DNA of 64,000 bases. It comes from Monosporascus cannonballus (lineage: Eukaryota; Ascomycota; Sordariomycetes; Xylariales). The number at the start of each line of letters is the position of its first letter. The first letter of the stretch is position 1. The stretch spans positions 124,001 to 188,000 of the forward strand of contig QJNS01000047.1 of NCBI GenBank assembly GCA_004154925.1. The letters are read 5' to 3'. The position numbers and the translations under genes were made by a program. Of this stretch, positions 33,443 through 45,769 are shown piece by piece. The notes beneath the pieces were generated by a model. It made no database searches. It worked only from the letters and a program-made list of their open reading frames with translations, and was not told the origin of the DNA.

Positions 33443-35652
33443 GTTTAACGACTTATGTATAATATTAGCTCCTATAATTAGGATATAAACCATTATTTTT
33501 GTCGAACCTGAAAAATGTAAGGCCTCACACTAGGCGGTACATTATTAGGTCTTAAATGTCACAATTTTTCAGATGGTAAAAAAAAGCCGAGATCGATAAT
33601 AATACGATTAGCTTCCAAAAACCAGCAATTAACCCTTTGAATTATTAGATTATAACTTATCCCATATTTATATTACGAAACATTAAGGCAGCGTTTCCGA
33701 CGTTTTAGGGGGCCTTTACGGATACTCGTAATCAGGATAATCTTAATTAAGAAAATGCCAAATTTATTAATTTTTAATTACGAAAAAAATCCCGAGGCGT
33801 AAAGCGAAACAAAATAATCGTTAAGGCTTTTATATCGACCGAAACGTTAATAAACGAAAACGACAGAAATCGGATACGTAAAATATTTGTTATAGGACCT
33901 GCTTAAGTATTTACTATATATTATCCCAGTGTTATTATGCATTCTGTGGTAAAGCCCCAGCTGGTTTCCGCTTTAACGACAGGTTAAGGGCCTATATCTA
34001 AGGTCGAATTACTGCCGATCAGTTTTTAAAAGAAAAAATTGACCGTTTACAGAAAATTATGGAAAAAATATTCATATAAATAAATTAAATCTTAAAAAAG
34101 GTAAAACGAATTTTGGTATATTTTTGATTATTAATTAACGTAACGTTATAAGTACCTTATTTTACACCATAAGAAATTTATCCATTTTAGATTTAAGGTT
34201 AACGATATATATCTTCAATTTTATTCACAGGTTTTTGAACTTTAGATTAACTGTATAAGGTGACGGAATATACGTAGATAACAGCTTCGTTCCGATTAAA
34301 GGGTACGGAAAGGTCGACATAGTATTTTGAAGCCCTAACGGTACGAAAGTATTACGTTTATACGACGTAGCATATTACGAAAATTTTACATATAACCTGG
34401 TATTTTTCCAGCAGCTCCGAAAAAAGGGCTATTGATAAAATAATCGAAAGACCAACATTTTTATTCGAAATAAATATAATTAAGTAACTATTACGTTAAT
34501 AAACAAATTTAATTAATTCGTTATCGAAAATATTAACGTAATAATTACCTATATAATTTTGGTAACTTATAAGCAAAATGTTAATTCGTAAACAACGAAA
34601 TTATTACGAATCCGTAACGGTATTATATGGCATCTGAAATTAAAATACCTAAAACCCGAAATAATCGTATAATTATAGTTTTATACGAAAGAAATCCGCC
34701 TAAAGGGCCTTATAATAATCGAATACCAAATATGTGGCCAAGCAAAGGACAAAAGGCAAATACGCCGTACGCCTAAAGAAGGAACCTTCCGATCAGGATA
34801 AAAAACTATTATCGATTTTATAAATTTCTAAAAAAAACATTTAAAAATTTAAATAAGTTATATTTACAACTGAGTAATATTTAGAGTTTATTTAGGATAT
34901 TTATCTTAAGAACCAGAAGCAAAATATATTAATTATAACGTTTTAATATTTTTTAAAAGTTTTAAAAAACTAAAACAAATATTTCCATAAATATTTGCAT
35001 ACGATAACGAAACCTTAAAAAAATACCAGCTTAAAGATATATTTTAATTAGTTTTTTTAATATCAGATTTAAATCTTTAATATTATATATCCAGGCTTAG
35101 AACGGGGGTATTAAGCGTTTAGGAAATATGATTAAAAAGAAAAGGATTGCGATATAAAGTAGCGTTAAATTATTTTCGTTCCTAATCGGTTATATTTTTA
35201 AAGCGGTAATATACCTATATAACTATATCCCCAAATACGTACTTTATTAGCAAAGCTTATACGAGATTTATTATATTTATCTACCGTATAAAAACGGCAT
35301 AATAGCGCCTAATTAAAAGCCTTATTAAGCTTACTTACAAGTATATAGCTATATAACTTACGTTATGATAATTACTGCTATAAAAAAAGAACAAAAACTT
35401 TAAAAGCTAAATTCTTGAACATAAATAAGTTATTTTATCGATTACCGATTTACGAATATTTACGAGATCTGGAATCCGTTAATTAATAAGATTATTATTA
35501 TTCGAAAAGTATGATTTAATGAAAAAGCTAGTTTTTTAAATAATATTAAAAACTTAAAAAATAGTTTTTTATACGTAATTAAAAATTAATTATAGAAATT
35601 TTTTCGATAAGTAAAAATACCTAATTACATTAATAATTACATTTCATATTTA
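33443..35652 (+). pseudogene. copia-E gag 3' part, protease and integrase relic
   Basis: Gag C-terminal motif CYYAFCGKAPAGFRFN at 33930-33980 (fungal copia C-x-x-x-F...KAPxxF region), then a coiled stretch EKIDRLQKIMEKIF. Protease region about 34190-34420: VDNSFVPIKGYGKVDIVF and VLRLYDVAYYENF. Pre-integrase/zinc region near 34725-34790 (YQICGQAKDKRQIRRTPKE). Integrase: NKLYLQLSNI, ICIRxRNLKK, then YIQAxNGGIKRLGNMIKKKR at 35085-35145, the copia Q-N-G-x-A-E-R box, followed by VIYLYNYIPKY and SYFIDYRFTNIYEIWNP (the G-Y-x-x-x-x-x-x-Y-R-I-W block). Truncated at 35652 by gypsy-4. Confidence 0.83.
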
Positions 35653-35657
35653 TAAAA

Positions 35658-36029
35658 TGTGACCACTAGGCGGTTTAACCAAGTATTAAATCTTAGTCGT
35701 ACGCGTTTATGTTAGCAAAAGTATTATGGGAATCTGAGTAATAGATATAGTAATCGTGTTATATCTCGTAATATCAAGGATGCTTTGGGTAACGAATTAC
35801 TATTACATGCTAAAGCTATCTAAATTATAGAAATAATAAGCGTATATATTTTTTCTGCGTTAATTAAATTTTTATTAGATTTTGATATTGCCATAGATCT
35901 AATGCCATTGGATTTAGTTGGTTCTGTATTGATTTATTTGGATCTTGTTGCCAAGAGAGATCCAAATTACGTAACCCCTTTGTATGGGTCCGACCGTTTT
36001 CGAAATCGATCTTAGGTTAGGTCGTAATA
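35658..36029 (-). repeat. 3' LTR of gypsy-4
   Basis: 372 bp on the plus strand from tgtgaccactaggcgg to gttaggtcgtaata; polypurine complement cgatttctccttttct at 36030-36045. U3 contains gatcttgatattgccatagatc-like and ccaatgc/ccattgg repeats specific to this element. Confidence 0.92.
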
Positions 36030-36099
36030 CGATTTCTCCTTTTCTAAGATCTTTGCCTTTAAAGATTTTTTTTCCCAGTAAGTTACCATTTTTCATCAT

Positions 36100-36675
36100 G
36101 GCAGGTTATGTCGTTAGCCGGAAGTTTCGTAAGTATCCAAATTAAAGAAAAATTCTGAATTTTCTAGCTGCTTATATTATTAAATTTGGTTTTAAAGTTA
36201 TGCCGCATACGCCTTGTTTCGAAAATTGTACTAAATGTTAAATAATTAAAGAAATTCGTCGTTATAACGAATATATTAAGAATTAATGCCGTTGCGATAA
36301 TTCTAGCGTCCTAATTAATTCTTTACGTCGTATTAAACAGGAAAAAGATCGTTTAAATCGCGAAAAGGCCGTTATTAAAAAGACGTTTTTATGCTTTTAG
36401 CAAAAAATAAAAAAATATTTGGTACGCAAATAACGTAATATTAACGAAATTATTAACCGCCTTTTTCGTTTTCGTTAAAGAAATTTCTTTATGCTAAAAG
36501 AGTTAAAATTATTAATTACGGATTTTAATTAATGGATAAATTAAATAAACAGAAGCGCGCGGAAGCCGAGGCTCCTATTTTTATCTCGCTCATTAACATC
36601 TTTAACTGGTCTATTTCGGAAAACCTTAACTGGAAAGCTTTTCTTGACGACCCTGTTGCCGCTGGTAAAAATTAT
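36100..36675 (+). pseudogene. antisense ORF of gypsy-4 (Cys-motif, coiled-coil protein)
   Basis: Plus strand, opposite to pol. It is readable almost continuously from about 36116 to 36675 with only about eight in-frame stops, nearly all at positions explained by CAA/CAG/TGG codons. Visible order: basic N-terminus SRKFRKYPN, NFLAAYIIKFGFKVMPHTPC, then FENCTKC, RRYNEYIKNxCRCDNSSV, a charged coil SLRRIKQEKDRLNREKAVI, a second basic block (RNINEIINRLFRFR) and a Leu/Thr-rich tail. The Cys spacing recalls a zinc-binding knuckle or cluster. Its position between chromodomain and LTR is the same as in the other four elements. No known function assigned. Confidence 0.55.
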
Positions 36676-36689
36676 TTAACAGGCGCTGG

Positions 36690-39600
36690 GCGCCAGTAAG
36701 ATTTTTAGCAGGTTTCCAGATGTTTTCGGAATACGGGTACATTTTTTATTTAATTAAATACTGGGTAAATTAGGGTTGTTTCCGTATATCGAGGATTTTC
36801 TTTATTTCGTATGTTTGTTCGTTTTTTATTTCCGTATCGTTTTATACCGTATGCATCTTAATTATAATTATTATTAATTCAAATAAAAAAACGTAAAGAA
36901 TTAAATAGACTTTGATTTTTAGTAAAGGTTTTAATTAATAATTATGTTCTAAGATTTTTTTAGTAATTTTATATAAACCGATATATTTAAAATCGAATTT
37001 CTTGTGAAGCTATTTTATTGAAATGCTTTTTATAGTAAGGAAAAAATTTTTTTTTTTCGAAAGTTAATTTTTTTAATTCTCTTTAAGTATAATATTTGCT
37101 TATTTGTTACGTATATATTTTAATTCCGGTTTTAATTTTTGGCATAATTATCATAATTATTTTGACGTAAGGATTCTTTTAATATTAATTAAATTACTAT
37201 TGCGTATTGTTTTGTAAATTTGTAAAATAAATTGAAAATCTGAGTTTATTAGTATTATTTTGATATGTTTCTGATAATTACTGTTATAAGTTAATTATAC
37301 GATTAATAATTTCTTAATATAATTTATTTATTTATTATTAATGTAATATTATAAATAAGGTTTTAAATTTTAATTTTTTCGTTTTATTTATTTATTTGTT
37401 TCAAGTTCAAATACGTTATATAATTTATAATGTAAGCCGATTTATAGTATAACGCAATGTTAAAATTTAGATTTAAATATCGATGATTTATTTAAAACAA
37501 TTTTATTAATAATCCGTATATACTGAAAATATATTTAAAAAAATGTATATTATTTGTTGGGCGTGTATATTATTATAATATAGTAAAAAATAAGAAAACT
37601 TCGTAAATCTATTAACGATAACGAAAATACTATCTTAATATATTCCTATAATTAAAACTTTTGATATAAGAAATTTAATAATAAAGTCGCATATAAGTAA
37701 ATATTATAATTCCTTTATAATTAATAATAATTATAATTTTTTGTATCGCTTATATCGTCGTACCTTTGTTTTAACGCAAATATCGCATTATTATACAAAT
37801 CTTTGTACCGTTAATTTTATTTTAGAAAAGCAATATATATTTTAAAGCTATTTTAAAGGTTTGTAAATCCATAAATATCCGTATAGCTAATATTTATATA
37901 TATTTTGTATTAAATCTCTTTGGGTATTTTTCTAAAACTTATATTTTATTGATTTGTTGGTTTTTTTAGGAAACGATTATTATTTTACTGGATTGTCTAA
38001 TATATATCAAGAGGTGTTGCTCGAACTATCGTGTTTTATTACGGACGTAAATTCCTTTTTTTAGTAATATCAAAAATTATATAGTTAATTTTAACTAATT
38101 TCTCTTCGAAATTTGATCGTTTATTTAAGGTATTTATTTTGTTATTTTTTGAATTTTTCTTATAAATAATAACGAAATCCAAATTCGCCAATTTCTTTCG
38201 CATAACGAAGTTATCGTCCTGTAAGTTCCTTGGTCGTAGTAAATCGGGTAAAATTTTGATAATCCGTATAAACTTTAACCTAGTATAAGCTTTCCTTTAG
38301 GAAATACTTAAATTCTCGGAATGCCATATTCATAATTATAAATTCCTTACTTGCAATACCTTAATTAAGTTCGGCTTTTTTTAATTTATATAAAAAGAAT
38401 GTAATAAGGTACAATTTGCTTAATTATTTCGTTGTTCGATTACTCCGTATAACGCATAATCCAAAATATCGGTTTTTAGTTTAACGGGGCGATTTAAATT
38501 ATACATTATTAATATTAACTTATTAACAATTACGTTTTAAGATCCTAAAATATTTTTTCCGTATTTGGCGTTTTTTTAAACATTCTTTTTTCGTAAGATT
38601 CGTTAAAAATATAATTATTTTGTTAAAGTTTCGAAAAAGTTTCCTGTAATCATTAGCGAATCCATGGAATGCTTATACCTCCTTAACCGTAATTAACATT
38701 TATTATTCTATAATTATAGGAATTTTCTTAAAGCATATTTTGATAAATTCTAAAACGATAATATATCGTAAATACTTTATTTTTTATATATTGAATTAAC
38801 TTTTTTCGGCGTTAATATGTAATTTTACGTTTTATAAAGCTTAAAAAATTTTATAAACGTATTTTACGCCTTTTTTTTTCTATTTTTAAAACAATAAAAA
38901 TATCGTTAAAATAACAAACGACGAAAATATCGAGGTATTTTTATAGCATATAATTTACCATCCGTTAAAAAGTTGCTAATACGTTCGTAAATCTTATTAA
39001 TATAACCAGGTACTTAAATAATTAATATCTTGTTTTAAAAGCTATTTTTTATTAATAACCTTTTTTAATCTTAATAAGGTTATATTTAATTTTAAAATCG
39101 AATGCTATAAAATATTTGGCTCTTTAAAATTGCTTTTTTATTTCCGTAATTAAAAGTAATAATATTTAATTCTTAATAATAATATCGTTTAATTATTAAT
39201 AATTAACCATAAGTTGTAATTTTCCATTTTTTGATACGAAAAACATAAAATATTATATTAATACTTTCGAAAATCGAATTTATTTTTTTGTAACCACTTT
39301 TCAAATATTTTCTGAAAGTACGTAATTCATTTTCGTTAAAAATATAAATAAGGTAAAACTTCGTTAAAGATCTTTCCTTAAGTATTATGTTATAATTGTA
39401 CTCGTTATATTTTATTAATTTCGTAGTAAACTTTTTTTTCAAACACTATTTATATTTGTAATATTATTATAATATATTAATTAAATTTGCTAACCTTTGA
39501 GGCGATTACTTTAAATCGTTATTTAATCGCTTCAATTTTGCTTTAATAATAATAACAATACGTTGTATTTTTCTTTCATATTTATTTTTTTTGTGTCTTA

Positions 39601-40025
39601 TCCCTTTAGATAATAAGGTTTTTGTCGTATCCTTATATTTGCATTTGTCGCAATTATCGATCAAATATTAAGATCTTAATTTTCTTTTTTTATTTATTAA
39701 TAAGGTATAAGGTAAACCTTAATTAGCCAGTGTTTTTATTAATTAAGATTCCATATTGGCGTATTTATAATAATCTTAAGATTATATTGTAATTTCCAAA
39801 TAAAACGATATCGAAATTAACCGTTTGGTATCGTTTTTAAACAAATATCTCGAAGTAATTAATTTTACTTATAATTTTCTTGTTATCGTAAGCGAATTCC
39901 TAACTTTCGATATTTGGTGTTGTATAAGATTTTAATTTATATTTCCGTAATAATATAAACTTATTAATTATATTTTTGATAATATAATCTCCGCCGAAAG
40001 CTCCGTAATTTATTATTATGATATG
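36690..40025 (-). pseudogene. pol relic of gypsy-4
   Basis: Minus strand. Protease begins near 40025. The reverse transcriptase box reads VCYFNDIFIVLK (YFND at 38902-38913, from YLDD). A frame at 39442-39203 (79 codons) covers the RT N-terminal region: IILKERSLTKFYLIYIFNEN and TFRKYLKSGYKKINS. Chromodomain about 36690-36825: EIKKILDIRKQ, then FTQYLIK, ENIWKPAKNLTGAQRLLNNFY with the Trp present and E-to-K. Dead by RIP. Confidence 0.8.
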
Positions 40026-40044
40026 CTAATACGTTTCGATTTAT

Positions 40045-42014
40045 GTATCTAAAATATTAAAGTTAATAACGGTCTTTATCGTCGTATTTAAAGCCCTTTT
40101 TAGAAATTCTCCTTAATTTCTTTCAGTTTCGTTATTTTCCTGCTTTTATATAGGTAACCTTTTTCTTTTAATTTTTGTTCAAATTTATCGAGCTTTATTT
40201 ATTTTTTTCGTTTAACGCGTTAAGTTATTATATTTGCCGTTATTACCGGCATATTGCTTATTCGAATTATATTAATTATTTTTAATTTTATTATAATGTT
40301 GTTTTATTAAATACATTATTTTTGAGTATTTATGATTATATTTTATTATGTGTTATGTGAATTTTCGTTTTTAAAATCTTTTATAAAATAATATATTTTT
40401 AATAGGGTTTTTTTCGTAAAGTTTTATAATAAATGATAATTGAAAATAAAAATCTATAATAGCTTTTTACTAATATTTTTTTATTATATGCTAAATTAAT
40501 ATCTTTTCCGTTTAGTAATTATATTATTAGTAGTAACATAAAGGGTTTTCTTATAAGTACTACTTTTCTTAGGCCACCCTTTTATTCCGGCCAGTTAATA
40601 AACATTTTTTAGAGCTATATATTAAAAATGCCGATATTATTATTTATTATTTTTATTATTTCCCCTATAATTTGGAAAATGGAATCCTTTATAATATATA
40701 CGGGAATTTCGTTTGTAAATATTTTATTTCCTTTTTTAGTGATCGGGATATTTTCGTTATCGGTAATATATAATATATATTTTGCCATATTAATTAGAGG
40801 TACCGGGACAAGTCTTTTTTATTTTATTTTGAGATTTACGTACCTATTTTTATAATGCCTTTTATTATGTTTGCGATATTTATTAAGCCAATTTCCTGCC
40901 TTTTCGTATATCTTGCTGTATTCTTCGCTATAGGCGACCTGGTATGTGCTTAAGCTAAATTATATTAATGGATTTGCTTACGTCCTTTTGGTTTTCTCTA
41001 AATTGTTTTTTGGCTATAGGTTTTTAATTATTCGAACGGGGTTTCTTAGGTGCCTTATATTACGTTGCCTTATATCTTATTTTGTTATAATTAAAATATT
41101 TGGTCTAGCTCCAGTTTTTCCTATAAATAGCTCCTAATTCCATAAATCTAGTTGTATGCCGTAAAAAATATTATTACGTCGAAAAGCGTTAATATTAGCC
41201 GTATTTAAAAATTTGTTATTATTTTTTCTTTTAGTACTTTTAATACGTTATGCGTATTATCGATTATTAATTTTATTTATTATAATAATATAATCTGATA
41301 ACTAATTAGGCCGATCGAATTTAAAATAATCTTTTTAAATATTCTTTTTTAAATTATTAAAAAACTTAATTACAAATATTTTTTATTTTTAATTAAAATT
41401 AATTATTAATTAAACACACGTATTATTATAAATAAATATTAATTTAGTAATTATAAATATTTAATTTATATTTCATTTTTTATTTTTTCGTTTATTATTT
41501 TATAATGTTTCGGTAATATTTATTCGAATTATTTGTAATTATTATAAATTTATATTATTTCGGGTTTCGTTTTTCGATTAATAAAACCATGTACTTTTTT
41601 ATAACGAGCTTTAACCAAATAACCGTATTTCCGATAAATCGTCCGATTACGAATTTTACTTCGATAATAAACGTAATAAGTCGAATAAGAAAATACGCGA
41701 GATATATTCGGTAACAAGTTAAATATAATTATAACTTAATTAAAATTTTGTCAAAAAATTCTTCCTTAAAAGATTTAAGAACTTTTCGTAATTTTTTGGT
41801 AAAGTTTAATTAAAAAATTTGGCTTATTCGAAAAGATTTTTTAATATTGGGAACCCTTTTTTTCTTTAAATTTTTTATGGGCGGCTTAAAAAGAAATCGT
41901 AAGATTTTTATTATCTCGTTTTAGTTAAATAATGCGTTCGTTTATGGCATCTAAACGTCGAAGAACTTTTTTGCGAGAAAAACGAGGCTTTTCCTTTTCC
42001 TTTTCGGATTCCAT
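40045..42014 (-). pseudogene. gag relic of gypsy-4
   Basis: Begins at an ATG at 42014 (minus): MESEKEKEKPRFSRKKVL, then RRLDAINERI, the least damaged Gag N-terminus among the gypsy copies; the equivalent start in gypsy-5 is 51057. The zinc knuckle lies near 41080-41130 and reads YFNYNKIRYKATxY, all Cys/His changed to Tyr or Arg. The start is preceded by the LTR and leader. Plus-strand hydrophobic frames in 40628-41137 are its complement. Confidence 0.7.
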
Positions 42015-42133
42015 TCCAATGTCTGGGTAATTAAAAATTTGGTAAATAAGTTATATGGGCTGTTTGCTGGTAAATATATTGTCGGCGATATTGTTCAAAG
42101 TTTAATGGTATTATTGCATAAAAACTTGTAACG

Positions 42134-42505
42134 TATAATGGCTAAGTAGTTTAATTAATTATTAAATATTATTTATACGGGTTTATATCAATACCAACAT
42201 TATAGGAATTTGAATAATAAATATAATAATCGTATTACGTCTCGTAATACCAAGGATGCCTTGAGTAAGGAATTATTATTGGAAGCTAAAGTTATCTAAA
42301 TTATGGAAATAATAAGCGTATATATTTTTTCTGGGTTGATTGGATTTTTATTTGATCTTGATATTGCTATAGATCCAATGCTCTTAGATTTAGTTGGTTC
42401 TGTATGGATTTATTTGGATCTTGTTGCCCAGAGAGATCCAAATTGCGGGACCTCTTTTTGTGGGTCCGACCGTTTTTGAGACCGATCTTAGATTGAGTCG
42501 TAACA
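42134..42505 (-). repeat. 5' LTR of gypsy-4
   Basis: 372 bp on the plus strand from tataatggctaagtag to gattgagtcgtaaca, followed by taaaa. Same length as the partner at 35658-36029, and the two differ mainly by RIP-type transitions. Confidence 0.92.
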
Positions 42506-42510
42506 TAAAA

Positions 42511-43721
42511 GGAAAACGAAAAATTAAGGGGAATAATTTAATTATCGTTTAAATAAAAAGAATAACTTTAAAAAGGTATTAGTATAAAAAAGGTAAAGGA
42601 TCGAAAATAATAAGCCTGTTCGTAAAAAATTAATTATCCCTATATAATCGTTATATTGGAATTATTTCCGTCCTCTGGACTATTAGCGCTGTTAATATTT
42701 ACTTTAATAATTATTACGATTATTCCGCCGACAAAAAAAATAAAAATAGCCCTAAATTCGTGTTATATTGTTTAATTTAGAATAACCATAAAAGACGAAA
42801 ATATCTTACTGGTCGTAAATGTAATCTCTCTATATATTCCCTACTGAATTAATATTATCCGAAACGAATATAAGGTATATGAAATTGTATTTAATATAAA
42901 ACGTTTAGCTCTTTTTATAAGTACGAACGATAACCGGCCAGTAAATTGCCGAAATTTAAGGAAAATAATTATCCGACATACGCGTTACCTTAATCATAAT
43001 AGCTTTAATACTAAAACGTATAAAAAGATACTTAGGCTGCAAAACCGAATATATAGGCGTAATATATCGTTACCGCCGCGAGGCTATAAAAATGAATAAA
43101 TATCTATTAAGGGAGTATTTCGTAAAGCCGAAAAACTTTATTTATAAAATTATAAAAAGATATAATTCTGGGAAATTGTTAATTAGTTTTTTATTAAAAG
43201 AAAATAAGTTTTAAGGTATATAAAGGTACACATTTATAAATTTTATAAGTGCGGCTGGCTATAAAATATAAAGCCCGTTTTGTCGTATAAGGTAATTAAC
43301 AGCTAAAAAAAGCTTATAGCGATACATATGTATATATATTTTTAGAAGGTTATTTCGAACCCTGATTATTACCGCGGTTAGCTTTAACCTAGAGTTTAAA
43401 TAATATAACGTTATAAACGCTTTAGTTAATACGACGTTGTTTTACGAGGTATATATAAAGATACATCCAAGATATCTATAACGTAAAATGGTACTCCTAA
43501 TTAGGAAGGTATTATATAAATTAAAGGAATTACCTTTGCTTTAACAGAAAAAAATTACTAGCATGTTAAACGATTTGGGATTAAGTTTTATTCCTTATGA
43601 ACCTTGTTATTTTATTCGTTAGAGGGTCCTTTCTTTTCTTTTTCGTGGACGATATTGTCGCCCCGTACAATAAGAAGGATTAAGACTTCGTTAATTAGTT
43701 AATTTAATAGATCCGGGAACG
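42511..43721 (+). pseudogene. copia-E reverse transcriptase relic
   Basis: Continues copia-E after gypsy-4. Visible blocks: ALVNTTLFYEVYIKIHP (about 43415-43470), VLYKLKELPLL (L-x-x-A-L-Y-G-L-K-Q-S-P-L-L region) and LNDLGLSFIPYEPCYFI. The active-site box FFFVDDIVAPYNKKD is intact at 43636-43680 with both Asp present (VDD 43645-43653). RIP stops remain upstream. The solo LTR at 43722 interrupts just after this domain. Confidence 0.82.
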
Positions 43722-44102
43722 TGTGACGGCTAGGAGTTTAACCAATTATTAAACCTTAGTCGTGCGAGTTTATGTTAGTAGGAGTATCGTAGGACTCTGT
43801 AGTAATAAGGTAACTTAGTCACGTTTCTTAATACCAAGGATATAGATATTGGATTGCAAGCGATTAATATTATTAAATGGTTTGTTGCAAACTGGTATTA
43901 TCTAAATTATGGAATTAATAAGCGTTTTATATTTCATTATGGTTATTAGTGTTTATTAGATTATTTGGATTTCGCAAGATCCTAATAATCCTAATTTTCG
44001 TAAATTTCGCAAGATTTCAATAATCCTATCACGTAATCCTTTCCTCGGTGCTCCATTTGCTTTAACTATTTGTAGATGTGCTAAGAACGTTGAATCATAA
44101 CA
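43722..44102 (-). repeat. solo LTR of the gypsy family (TSD GAACG)
   Basis: 381 bp on the plus strand from tgtgacggctaggagt to cgttgaatcataaca, flanked by identical duplications gaacg (43717-43721 and 44103-44107). R/U5 half matches the family (aaaccttagtcgtgcg, ggagtatcgtagga). The U3 half is again different, with ttcgcaagat and cctaataatcc repeats. Records a former full insertion in copia-E that recombined out. Confidence 0.92.
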
Positions 44103-44107
44103 GAACG

Positions 44108-44708
44108 ATATACCTTTATAGAGGGTAAAAATTTACAGTGGTTTTTCGGGATCGAAATAATTAAAAATAAACCTAATAAAAGGACCTGGTTATCCCAATC
44201 CGATTTTATAAATAAGCTGGCTAACCAAGTCCCCAAAGAAAGTCTAAATAGCTGCCCAGAGACGCCTATAACAAACGTCGAGCTTTTGTCGAATCCTGAT
44301 CTAGCCTATCTAGACTTAGTTAACAGATACCAAAAGAAAATTGGTTTTATTTTATACGTTATAATTAATACGTGACCAGATATATATTTTACGGTATTCC
44401 GATTTGCCCGATTTAATTTGAACCTTAATAACGTATATTATGAAGTTGTTAATCGAGTTATATTGTCCCTGTTTTGTACTAAAACGTTAACGTCATAGTT
44501 CGGAGGTAACATTTCGATAAATATTTAAAGTAATACCTTTTTCGCAAATAATACGGTTGATCGAAAAAGCTTCTGAATTATATTATGACATTATTCGGCG
44601 GAATAAGATGATGGCGGGCGAATAAATAAAATATAGTAATCACTTTTATAATCGAAACGGAATTATTATTCTTTATACAGGCTATAAAAAAAAACCTTAT
44701 TCTGCTTT
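44108..44708 (+). pseudogene. copia-E RNase H region relic, first part
   Basis: Reads LQWFFGIEIIKNKPNKRTWL and SQSDFINKLANQVPKESLN, then PITNVELLSNP, YQKKIGFILYVIINTxPDIYF, VVNRVILSLFCTKTLTS and FGGN, followed by TFFANNTVDRKSFQ. These match, in order, the copia post-RT/RNase H blocks (W-F-L-G-I, T-P-L, Y-Q-x-x-V-G-S-L-L-Y, T-R-P-D-I, R-x-x-x-Y-L-x-G-T, D-A-x-x-A-x-x). RIP is moderate here, with long open stretches. Cut at 44708 by gypsy-5. Confidence 0.85.
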
Positions 44709-45082
44709 TGTGACGGCTAGGCGGTTTAATTAATTGTTAAACCTTAGTCCTACGGGTTTATGTTAGCAAGAGTATTATAGGATTCTGAGCAATGAATACA
44801 GTAATCGTGTTACGTCTCGTAATACTAAGGGTGCCTTGGGCAACGATGTTATATTGCAAACTAAAGCTATTTAAATTATGGAAGTAATAAGCGTATATAT
44901 TCTCCTTTTTTGGATTAATTACTTATAATTACGCTGTCGATAGTAATCATAATTATTTAGTATTACCTTTAATTATTAATAATTACTGGCTTGGCAGTAC
45001 TCATTATTATGTTGCTCGGGAGGTGGTCCATATAATCTTTATTTAATCGTTTCTTAAGGCCGGAACTTGTTAAGTCGTAATA
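44709..45082 (-). repeat. 3' LTR of gypsy-5
   Basis: 374 bp on the plus strand from tgtgacggctaggcgg to gttaagtcgtaata. Adjacent cgatcttctttctccc (45083-45098) is the polypurine complement. U3 is of the gypsy-1 type. Confidence 0.92.
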
Positions 45083-45129
45083 CGATCTTCTTTCTCCCTA
45101 AATTTTGCCTTCAAGATTTCTTTTCTCTT

Positions 45130-45730
45130 TTTTTTTCATTTGGTAAATAATCCATTTTTCTTAATCGTATTATTTCGTATTTCTAAGATTCGTTATATTT
45201 TTTGTTTTTCTACCGTTTATCGTATTAATTTCACAAAAATCTATAACAAATTCGAATACGAAATTATATTTTACTTTTATAATTTTTTAAAACATCTAAG
45301 TTATGAAATAATTGAATATATTTTAAGGTATAAAAAATATATTAATTAAGGGCGGTATTATAATAATACTACTATGCCGCGTTTTTTTTTGTAAAATATT
45401 CTTTGGGAATATTAACGTTTAAAACGTAAAAAAACGTTCGCTAAAAAGCGATTATTAAAGTTTCAAAAATTTTGTCTAAAGATTTAACATCGTTATTAAA
45501 AAAAATAATTCTTTTTATCTTATTTGTTTACGTAAACAAAACACGTTAGTTCGTTCGAAAGGCGTTAGTATGGTACAATACGCGCTTTAGTTATTAAACG
45601 AATTGGAAAAATAAAAGTATTAAAAATAAAAACAGCTGGAAGTTATTATTACGGCTATTACGTTAACGCAGGCCGCGGCCGATTGGCCTGATATCCCGGT
45701 TACTAATTAGTCGGCTATTAATTAGAACAT
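45130..45730 (+). pseudogene. antisense ORF of gypsy-5
   Basis: Plus strand, opposite to pol. Open for 69 codons (45140-45349): FRISKIRYIFCFSTVYRINF, YNKFEYEIIFYFYNFLKH and YILRYKKYIN, collinear with FRISKIYCVFRFSTVCRINL, FGYEIIPCFYCFSKN and ILRYIEYINRN of gypsy-1, with Cys replaced by Phe/Tyr. It continues through RIP stops (KRLLKFQKFCLKI, RALVIKRIGKIKVLKIK) and ends in AGSYYYGYYVNAGRGRLA, comparable to AGGRRYGYYVNTGCGRL after the gypsy-2 ORF. The shared C-terminal motif supports one protein family. Function unknown. Confidence 0.55.
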
Positions 45731-45769
45731 AGCCGTTATTATTAATAAAAGTTCTTTAACAGGCATTAG

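Larger units (their letters stand above)
35658..42505 (-). mobile_element. gypsy-4, chromodomain Ty3/gypsy retrotransposon (dead)
   Basis: Complete minus-strand element, 6.85 kb. Both LTRs are 372 bp, flanked by identical duplications taaaa (35653-35657 and 42506-42510). Inserted in copia-E between integrase and reverse transcriptase. Same order of domains as gypsy-1 to -3 and -5. This copy has the clearest antisense ORF. Confidence 0.93.
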
